From Spirochaetales bacterium (GTDB taxonomy: Bacteria; Spirochaetota; Spirochaetia; SZUA-6; DRHE01), in assembly GCA_016930895.1 (NCBI GenBank), contig JAFGFV010000381.1, forward strand, positions 1 through 18,065: a DNA stretch of 18,065 bases, in the 5' to 3' direction. The notes beneath the pieces were generated by a model. The model was not told the origin of the DNA, did not search any database, and saw nothing but the letters and a program-made list of their open reading frames with translations. Shown in pieces: positions 12,511 through 18,065 of this stretch (the first letter of the stretch is position 1; the number at the start of each line of letters is the position of its first letter). A program made the translations under genes and the position numbers.

Positions 12511-14349
12511 CTAGTCTCCCGTATGCGGCGGGCCCGGCTCGACCAGGAGCTTCTCATGGCCGGCGTAGAGGGGGCGGAGTGCCTCCCGCTCCGCGGGAGG
12601 CACCTCGGGGCCGAGCAAGAGCATCGGGTGCTCCGCCAGGAACCCCGGATCGGAGCTGGACAGCCCCCGCGGGTACCGCAGCAACAGGTCGAAGGGCACC
12701 GGCTCCTCGTAGTAGCGTCGGGCCACGTCCGGACTGCCCGTCAGATGGATCAGTCGGGCGCTGAAGGAGCCCTGCAGGTCCCGCTGGAGGCTGCGGCTGC
12801 GCTCGAAGATGTGGCCGGGGGCGCCGAATCGCTCGGCCACCCGTCGCGCCGCTTCCCACGAGGGGATCTCTTCCGCCTCCACCACGATCTGGAAGAGGCT
12901 GAAGGGGTGTGTCCCCCGCAGCCTGGCGGCCAGCTCTTCGAGGCTGGCCAGTTGGGAGGCCTGCCCCAGCTGGGCCCCGAGCAGGTGCACGGTCACCGAG
13001 GTTTCCAGCAGGGGCGGCGCTTCGAGCCTCCTGAGGACCTCCCGGGGGTCGCGGAGGTCCAGATAGCCGGTCGGCTGCCCCGGGGCACCCGGAGGCTCTG
13101 CGAACCGCGGCACGATAGGCGGGAAGAGCTCGGCCTCCAGTCGCTCCTCGATCACGTCGACCGCCTGTAGCATCTGCTCTTCGGTCAGGCTGTTGGTCGA
13201 GGTGGCCCAGTACGGCGGCAGGTCCATGAACCTGATCCCGAGGTCCCCGGCGCGGTCGCGCAGCTCGGTTCCGGGGAGCAGGGCGAGAGGATAGACCTCA
13301 AGGCCCGATGTCAGCTCGTGGTCGAGCAGAAAACCCAAGGTCGCGTCGAGCTCATCGAGCCCGTCCCAGGGGAGCCCGAGGATGATCCCGACGCGGACCT
13401 CCAGGCCGTGACGGCGCAGCAGCTCGGCCCCGTTGAGGAATCGCTCCCGGTTCCAGTGGCGGCGGATGGCCCGCAGCGCCCGGGGGTTGGTGGACTGCAG
13501 GCCGACCTCCACCGACGCGAAACCCGCCTCGGCCAGTAGCGAGGCGACCCGGGGGGTCACGGACTCCAGGCGGATTTCCGTGTGCAGGGGTATGCGGGTG
13601 CGGTTGAGCCGGGCGATCCGCTCCAGGCGGCCTTCGAGCCCGACGGTGGCATTGAAGGACGGATCCATGAAGTAGATCTCCGGCGCGCCCTCCGCCTGGG
13701 CGCGGGCAAAGAGCTGCGGCAGGACGCCCTCCGGATAGGAGCGCACGGCTGGATACTGCTTCCCGTAGAAGCAGTAGCTGCAGCGGTACGGGCAACCGCG
13801 CATGGTCTCGAGGTAGATCGGCCGGTCGCGACGGATTCCCAGGGTGCCGGACAGGTACGGGTTGTCCAGGGTGGACAGGTCCGCCAGCCGCTCGCCCCGG
13901 TACAGGTGCTCCAGCTCCCGGCCGTCGGTCAGGTCGCCGAGGACGTGCAGAAACGCCGGCTCTCCCTCGCCCAGGACGAAGGCATCCACGATTGGGTTGG
14001 CCAGGACCGGTTGGCCGGAGACGATTTCCGGTCCGCCGAACAGCACCCGGGTTCCAGGCCGCCGCTGCTTGAGCTGGCGGGCCAGCCAGAGGCTTCGCTC
14101 GAGGTTCCAGAGGTAGGTGGTGAAACCCACGAGGTCGAACTCTCCCGCCTCCAGCCAGTCGAGCAGGCACACCTCCCCTCCATGGTCCAGCAGCTCCGCG
14201 GGGGGGATGCTCACCGTCACCCCTGGGCAGTGAAGCGCCGCCGCCTTGAGGCTCCCGGCTGCCAGCGGGACATTGGCCCGGGCCACCTCAGGGTCGGGGG
14301 AGAGGATCGGCAGTTGCACGAGGGCGACGGAGCGCTGGGTGGGGCTCAT
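12511..14349 (-). CDS. B12-binding-domain-type radical SAM protein
   Basis: A 612-residue protein. Residues about 1-135 form a Rossmann-like domain of the cobalamin-binding type (LVGFTTYLWNLERSLWLARQL, RVLFGGPE, VLGEGEPAF). The radical SAM barrel follows (about 175-410) with CPYRCSYC; Cys186, Cys190 and Cys193 are the CxxxCxxC ligands of the 4Fe-4S cluster. YFMDPSFN and VEVGLQSTNPRAL are further typical strands. The lower-axial DxHxxG motif of cobalamin binders is not apparent, so B12, if bound, may be held base-off without a His ligand. The last 200 residues match no domain I recognise. Chemistry could be methylation, cyclisation or methylthiolation. Radical SAM genes of this class are common in anaerobes. 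It is the first gene of a two-gene operon with the GltS-like symporter. Confidence 0.9.
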   Translation of the reverse strand: MSPTQRSVALVQLPILSPDPEVARANVPLAAGSLKAAALHCPGVTVSIPPAELLDHGGEVCLLDWLEAGEFDLVGFTTYLWNLERSLWLARQLKQRRPGTRVLFGGPEIVSGQPVLANPIVDAFVLGEGEPAFLHVLGDLTDGRELEHLYRGERLADLSTLDNPYLSGTLGIRRDRPIYLETMRGCPYRCSYCFYGKQYPAVRSYPEGVLPQLFARAQAEGAPEIYFMDPSFNATVGLEGRLERIARLNRTRIPLHTEIRLESVTPRVASLLAEAGFASVEVGLQSTNPRALRAIRRHWNRERFLNGAELLRRHGLEVRVGIILGLPWDGLDELDATLGFLLDHELTSGLEVYPLALLPGTELRDRAGDLGIRFMDLPPYWATSTNSLTEEQMLQAVDVIEERLEAELFPPIVPRFAEPPGAPGQPTGYLDLRDPREVLRRLEAPPLLETSVTVHLLGAQLGQASQLASLEELAARLRGTHPFSLFQIVVEAEEIPSWEAARRVAERFGAPGHIFERSRSLQRDLQGSFSARLIHLTGSPDVARRYYEEPVPFDLLLRYPRGLSSSDPGFLAEHPMLLLGPEVPPAEREALRPLYAGHEKLLVEPGPPHTGD

Positions 14350-14381
14350 CGAGCTTTCACGTCCCTTGCTGACTTCCGGCC

Positions 14382-14387
14382 AGTATA
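14382..14387 (-). promoter_or_regulatory. Candidate -10 box of the radical SAM / GltS operon
   Basis: TATACT on the minus strand, 32 nt before the start codon. No convincing -35 box is found at the usual distance. The divergent HAD promoter lies in the same 131-nt intergenic region. Confidence 0.35.
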
Positions 14388-14420
14388 CCCCAGGAGGCTT
14401 CCGAGCAGAAGCACACGCAT

Positions 14421-14441
14421 GCAGGCGCTCGACGGCAGGCG
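14421..14441. repeat. GCAGGCG direct repeat beside the HAD promoter
   Basis: GCAGGCG occurs at 14421-14427 and 14435-14441, a 14-bp period, ending one base before the predicted -35 box of the HAD gene. Placement suggests a regulator site; the sequence is short and GC-rich, so chance is possible. Confidence 0.35.
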
Positions 14442-14442
14442 G

Positions 14443-14471
14443 TTGAAAACCGGCGTGGATTCGATTAGTGT
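14443..14471 (+). promoter_or_regulatory. Predicted promoter of the HAD-TldD-TldE operon
   Basis: TTGAAA (14443-14448, five of six bases), a 17-nt spacer and TAGTGT (14466-14471, three of six). The GTG start codon begins 9 nt after the -10 box, implying a leader of only a few bases. Confidence 0.4.
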
Positions 14472-14480
14472 ACCTTAACC

Positions 14481-15158
14481 GTGGCGCAATCCATTCAAGC
14501 CGTAGTATTCGATTTTGGCGGGGTGCTGACCCTCACCCCCGGTCCCGAGCACTGGAATGCCGTGCTGGCTGCCATCGGCGGGGAGAAGAGTGGCGACCGA
14601 CTCGCGGACGTCAAGCGGGGGTACCACGCGGGCCGCGGCGCCTTCGACCGGGGCGAGCTGTCCAGCCGGGAATACTGGAAGGCGATCCTCGAGGGGCTGC
14701 GTGTTCCCGCCGAAGAGGAGCTCGCTTGCCGCCTGTTCGAGCTGGATACGGCCGCCTGGACCCGCGAGAGGGTGGAGACGGTGCAGTGGGCCGCAGGCCT
14801 GAGGGCAGCGGGCCTGCGTACCGGGATCCTGTCCAATATGCCGTGGGAGGTGCTCGCCCTGATCGAGAGGCGGATGAGCTGGGTCGCGGAGTTCTTTCCC
14901 CGCCTGTATTCCTGCCGCCTTGGGCTGATCAAGCCGGAGCCGGGGATCTATCGCGCCCTGTTCGCCGAGCTGGACGTGCCCCCCGCCCAGGTCCTGTTCC
15001 TGGACGACCGGCTGGAGAACGTTCAGGCCGCCAGGGCCGAGGGTATGGCCGCGGAGCAGTTCTTGTCCCTGGAGCAGATCCTGCCGATCGCGGAGGAACG
15101 CTACCGCCTTCCCGGAGTTCGCGCGGCCGAGAGCCCGGATGGAGTACGTTCGTGGTAA
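14481..15158 (+). CDS. HAD-superfamily hydrolase (phosphatase-like)
   Basis: A 225-residue cytoplasmic protein with the four HAD motifs: VVFDFGGVLT (nucleophile Asp11), LSN (Ser118), IKPEPGIY (Lys151) and FLDDRLENVQAA (Asp175, Asp176). The alpha-helical cap between motifs I and II places it in subfamily IA. The usual second Asp of motif I is Gly13 (DFG instead of DxD), as in YihX-like sugar-phosphate phosphatases, so the general acid must come from elsewhere or activity differs. The substrate is probably a small phosphorylated metabolite. The start is a GTG at 14481 with no Shine-Dalgarno sequence, 9 nt after a weak -10 box. Its stop overlaps the TldD start by 7 nt, so it leads a translationally coupled operon with the protease pair. 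Confidence 0.9.
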   Translation: MAQSIQAVVFDFGGVLTLTPGPEHWNAVLAAIGGEKSGDRLADVKRGYHAGRGAFDRGELSSREYWKAILEGLRVPAEEELACRLFELDTAAWTRERVETVQWAAGLRAAGLRTGILSNMPWEVLALIERRMSWVAEFFPRLYSCRLGLIKPEPGIYRALFAELDVPPAQVLFLDDRLENVQAARAEGMAAEQFLSLEQILPIAEERYRLPGVRAAESPDGVRSW

Positions 15159-16579
15159 AGGTCCCGTATTCGGAGCATCTGCGCCGGCAGCGGGATTCCC
15201 TGCGGGAGGTGGTCCACCTGCTGCGCCGGGAGTACCCCTACGTCTCCCTGCTGGCCACTGACTGTCGAGGGCTGCGCTATGCGGTTCAGCGCCGGGAGGC
15301 CTCGATCCAGGAGAGCCGTTTCGGTGAGCGCGGGTCGGTGGTCAGGATCCACGACGGCCACGGATACATCGAGTTCTCCTTCAACGAAGGCGGAGAACCG
15401 GAAGCGCTGGCCGCGGAGATCTGCCGGAACGCCGCCGCGCTGGCCCGGCAGCGATCCGCACTGCCGGGCGCCGCGCGCCGCTACCCGCTGCCCGAGGAGG
15501 AAGCCCTGACGGGGCGCTGGCAGGGGGAGGTCGGCGAGCTCCCGGAGCAGGCGGGCGGTGAGCAGGTCGTGCGGAGCCTGACGGAGCTGCGCGACCGGGC
15601 CTTCACCCTGAGCGATTGTCTCGTGGACATGCGCGTGATCTACGAGGGGGTGCGGGTCAGCAAGCTGTTCCTCTCCGCTGCCCGGGAGCTCGAGCAGTCC
15701 TACCTGTGGAGCCAGGGATACCTGATCCCGGTTTCCCGCAAGGGGGAGGTCACCCGGGTGAACCACGCAAGCTTTTCGGGACTCAAAGGCACCGAGTTGA
15801 TCGACGAGATGGCGGCCGTGCTCCCGGAAGCTCTCCAGGTGGCGGAGCAGCTCCTGGCGGCGGGCAAGGTGGAGCCGGGGGAGTACGAGGTCATCCTGAG
15901 CCCGAAGGTTGCAGGGCTCGTGGCCCACGAGAGCTTCGGTCACGGGGTGGAACTGGACATGTTCGTGAAGGGGAGGGCGCGGGCCGCGGAGTATCTGGGC
16001 AAGCCGGTGGGCAGTTCCCTGGTCTCGCTGCACGACGGGGCCCGGGCCGCGCACGAGGTGGCGTCCTACTGGTTCGACGACGAGGGGACGACCGGCAGCG
16101 ACACCCTGGTGATCGACCGGGGGGTGTTCCGGGCCGGGATCTCGGACGAGCTCTCCGCTCTGGCCCTGGGACTTCCCCCCACGGGCAACGGGAGGCGGGA
16201 GTCCTTCGAGCGCAAGGCCTACGCGCGCATGACCAACACCTTCTTCAGCCCCGGGAGTGACCGTCTGGAGCAGATGATCGCCTCGATCCGGCACGGGTAC
16301 CTGCTGGAGGAGTTCAGCAGCGGCATGGAGGACCCCAAGAACTGGGGCATCCAGTGCGTGATCCTGTTTGGGCGGGAGATCCGGGACGGCCAGCTGACCG
16401 GGGCCCTGGTCTCTCCGGTGATCATCACCGGGTATGTCCCCGAGGTGCTGCAGGCCGTGAGCATGGTCTCCGGGGATTTCGCCTTGAGCGGGAGCGGAAT
16501 GTGCGGCAAGGGGCACAAGGAATACGCCAAGACCTCCACGGGCGGACCGTACATCAAGACGGTACTGAGGCTGGGATGA
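15152..16579 (+). CDS. tldD: TldD-family metalloprotease subunit
   Basis: A 475-residue protein of normal TldD length. Its zinc motif is HESFGHGVELD, with His259, Glu260 and His263; Cys451 in GMCGKGHKE lies where the third ligand of E. coli TldD lies. Blocks such as FDDEGTTGSDTLVIDRGVFRAGISDELS, GNGRRESF, RMTNTFFSPG, GMEDPKNWGIQ and GGPYIKTVLRLG are shared with the divergent TldD branch common in Firmicutes-type anaerobes. TldD pairs with TldE to degrade or trim unfolded or modified peptides through a closed chamber. The frame is open far upstream, but the GTG at 15152 is chosen: GGAG lies 7 nt before it, and the preceding residues belong to the HAD gene in another frame. It overlaps HAD by 7 nt and TldE by 4 nt. 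Confidence 0.94.
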   Translation: MVKVPYSEHLRRQRDSLREVVHLLRREYPYVSLLATDCRGLRYAVQRREASIQESRFGERGSVVRIHDGHGYIEFSFNEGGEPEALAAEICRNAAALARQRSALPGAARRYPLPEEEALTGRWQGEVGELPEQAGGEQVVRSLTELRDRAFTLSDCLVDMRVIYEGVRVSKLFLSAARELEQSYLWSQGYLIPVSRKGEVTRVNHASFSGLKGTELIDEMAAVLPEALQVAEQLLAAGKVEPGEYEVILSPKVAGLVAHESFGHGVELDMFVKGRARAAEYLGKPVGSSLVSLHDGARAAHEVASYWFDDEGTTGSDTLVIDRGVFRAGISDELSALALGLPPTGNGRRESFERKAYARMTNTFFSPGSDRLEQMIASIRHGYLLEEFSSGMEDPKNWGIQCVILFGREIRDGQLTGALVSPVIITGYVPEVLQAVSMVSGDFALSGSGMCGKGHKEYAKTSTGGPYIKTVLRLG

Positions 16580-17922
16580 GGATCGAAGGACTGATCGCAC
16601 TGGTCGAGCGCACACCCGGGGTAAGCGAGTGGAAACTGGAGGAACGCCGGGTCGAGGGGCAGCAGCTGTTTTTTGTCCGCCGGGAGCTGGACATGCAGCG
16701 GGTCCGCTCGGTGCGCCGTCTCGCCCTGACCGTGTACCACGACTTCGAGGAGGAGGGCAGGCCGTTCCGGGGGAGCGTGCGCATCCGCGTGCATCCTCAG
16801 GCAACGGAGGCGGAGCTGTCGGGCTGGCTGCAGGAGGCCGTGTTTGCCGCCCGCCAGGTGCGCAACGAGCCCTTCCCGCTGGTGGAGCCCGGCGGAGCGG
16901 CCGCGCGCTTCCCGTCCCACCGATTCGGCGCCGGTCCGCTGGAGGAGTGGCTCCCGGCGCTGAGTGAGGCCGTGTTCGCGCCGGAGCTTTCGGGGCTCCC
17001 GGGTCCTCTGGGGCAGGGAGGGTCTTCCTCTGCCTCGACGGGCATCAATTCCGCGGAGCTGTTCCTGGACCGCGTCGAAACCCGGATCCGGAACTCGAGG
17101 GGGGTCGACGTGGGCTGGAGCGCCTACGACGCGTACGTGGAGCTCATCACGGAGGCCGAGGGCCCGGCGGGCGCGGTGGAGCTGTACAAGGAGATCCAGC
17201 TCTCCGACTACCTGCCCGAACGCCTGACCGGGGAGGTGCGCGCCCAGTTGGAGCTGACCGGCGACCGCGCCCAGGCCGAGCCCACCCCTCAGCTCAAGAC
17301 CGCTCGGCTGATCCTGAACGGCGAACCAGTGCGGGAGTTCCTGGGCTACTACCTGACCCAGGGCTCCGCCGAGAGCATGTACAGCGAGATCTCCCGCTTC
17401 AAGGTCGGGGACGGGCTGCAGGGGCGGACGGTACGAGGCGACTGCTTGAGCATCGGGAGCGAGCCGTACCTGGAGGGCTCCACCGCGTCGGCTCCCTGGG
17501 ACGAGGACGGCTTCGCGCTGCAGAGCACCGTCCTGGTGGAAGACGGCGTTCTGCGGCGGGCCTGGGGCCCCTTGCGCTTCTGCCACTACCTCGGCATCCC
17601 CCCCACCGGGCGCCTGGCGAACGTGGAGGTCCGCCCGGGCAGCCGCAGCCTGGAGGCGATGCGGGAGGACGCCCACCTGGAAGTGATCGCGTTCAGTGAC
17701 TTCCAGAGCGACCCGGTCACCGGAGATTTCGGGGGGGAAATCCGCCTGGGGTACCTGCTGGAGGAAGGGCGGCGGCGGCCGGTGACCGGGGGCTCGATTT
17801 CCGGAAACATCCGGGAGCTGCAGGGCGAGCTGTACCTGTCCCGGGAGCTTCAGCAGCTCAACGGGTTCCGGGGCCCCAGGGCCCTCCAGCTGCCCGGCGT
17901 TGCGGTAGCAGGGGTACGCTGA
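16576..17922 (+). CDS. TldE/PmbA-family protein (partner of TldD)
   Basis: A 448-residue protein homologous to TldD but lacking HExxxH, as expected for the non-catalytic TldE/PmbA subunit. Diagnostic segments are SSSASTGINSAELFLDRVETR (about 150-170), SRGVDVGWSAYDAYVELITEAEG (about 174-196) and the C-terminal GGSISGNIRELQGELYLSREL with a final LPGVAVAGVR. It is diverged from E. coli PmbA. In the known complex TldE forms a heterodimer with TldD and completes the proteolytic chamber. Its ATG overlaps the TldD stop as ATGA, the classic arrangement for stop-start coupling and equal stoichiometry. The frame continues open upstream inside tldD, but there is no reason to start earlier. The next gene begins 4 nt after its stop. 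Confidence 0.9.
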   Translation: MRIEGLIALVERTPGVSEWKLEERRVEGQQLFFVRRELDMQRVRSVRRLALTVYHDFEEEGRPFRGSVRIRVHPQATEAELSGWLQEAVFAARQVRNEPFPLVEPGGAAARFPSHRFGAGPLEEWLPALSEAVFAPELSGLPGPLGQGGSSSASTGINSAELFLDRVETRIRNSRGVDVGWSAYDAYVELITEAEGPAGAVELYKEIQLSDYLPERLTGEVRAQLELTGDRAQAEPTPQLKTARLILNGEPVREFLGYYLTQGSAESMYSEISRFKVGDGLQGRTVRGDCLSIGSEPYLEGSTASAPWDEDGFALQSTVLVEDGVLRRAWGPLRFCHYLGIPPTGRLANVEVRPGSRSLEAMREDAHLEVIAFSDFQSDPVTGDFGGEIRLGYLLEEGRRRPVTGGSISGNIRELQGELYLSRELQQLNGFRGPRALQLPGVAVAGVR

Positions 17923-17926
17923 CCCG

Positions 17927-18065
17927 GTGAACGCGGAATCCCTCAGTTCACCGGGGGCACTCGCCAAGATCCTGGTTATGGCGGTCTTCGCCCTGACCTA
18001 CCTGTTCATCGTCATCTTCTATCACCGCAAGATGATCGTGGTCTGGATCGGGGTGGCCCTGCTGC
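17927..18065 (+). CDS. SLC13/ArsB/NhaD-like permease, N-terminal fragment
   Basis: A reading frame from GTG at 17927 runs off the window edge with 46 codons visible. After a polar start it shows ILVMAVFALTYLFIVIFYHR (a first membrane helix), a short basic turn and KMIVVWIGVALL (the start of a second). TYLFIVIF plus VVWIGVALL is typical of the first two helices of ion transporters in the ArsB/NhaD/citrate-transporter group, where VFxxTYxxI...VWxGxALL recurs. Only 4 nt separate it from the TldE stop, so it is likely in the same operon. The GTG start lacks a strong Shine-Dalgarno sequence; an ATG at 17978 is possible but would cut into the first helix. Family call is moderate because so little is visible. 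Confidence 0.6.
   Translation, partial: MNAESLSSPGALAKILVMAVFALTYLFIVIFYHRKMIVVWIGVALL

Noticed and set aside
14468..15151. Extended N-terminus of TldD read upstream through the HAD gene
   Set aside because: The upstream part is the HAD gene in the wrong frame. The GTG at 15152 with GGAG 7 nt before it gives the normal family length.
15101..17967. Two long minus-strand frames (567 and 582 codons) opposite tldD and tldE
   Set aside because: They mirror the codon structure of two well-supported genes and show no domain or ribosome-binding signal.

Overview
The window is GC-rich, gene-dense bacterial chromosome with sixteen protein genes I can support (two cut by the window edges), plus one very short possible ORF. 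No tRNA, rRNA, insertion sequence, phage gene or CRISPR array was seen. A PorT-like outer-membrane barrel with a signal peptide and a lipoprotein point to a diderm. The mix of an ECF sigma / 2TM / DUF4097 cassette, a TldD/TldE pair with the HESFGH variant motif, a corrinoid-type radical SAM protein and an anaerobe-style aldo/keto reductase with two 4Fe-4S motifs suggests an anaerobic or facultative lineage outside the well-studied Proteobacteria, such as Acidobacteriota or a neighbour. That placement is inference only.

Layout. (1) 1-2179, plus strand: the 3' part of a predicted zinc aminopeptidase (COG4324 type), then an aldo/keto reductase with its own promoter. (2) 2197-6985, minus strand: a four-gene run with gaps of 31-54 nt, transcribed as URO-D-fold protein, M20 deacylase/peptidase, MATE exporter, AAC(3)-type acetyltransferase. 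The acetyltransferase and exporter at its end look like a modify-and-export pair. (3) 7101-7208: a possible 35-residue membrane peptide. (4) 7321-10345, minus strand: outer-membrane barrel, ECF sigma factor, small membrane protein, 2TM protein and DUF4097 protein, probably an envelope-responsive regulatory cassette. (5) 10508-11089: a lone lipoprotein, divergent from the barrel gene. (6) 11074-14349, minus strand: a radical SAM protein followed 3 nt later by a GltS-like sodium/glutamate symporter. (7) 14481-18065, plus strand: HAD hydrolase, TldD, TldE and the start of a permease, with overlapping or nearly abutting ends that imply one operon.

A theme crosses the window. Several operon-leading genes (URO-D-like, barrel, HAD, and nearly the aldo/keto reductase) have a -10-like box only 7-13 nt before the start codon, so their mRNAs would be leaderless or almost so. 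Most genes inside operons have clear Shine-Dalgarno sequences. The lone lipoprotein is the opposite extreme, with a perfect TTGACA and an 11-nt match to the 16S rRNA 3' end. I found no clearly unprecedented system. The best candidates for follow-up are the sigma cassette without a recognisable anti-sigma factor, the acetyltransferase/MATE cluster, and the leaderless-versus-SD split.
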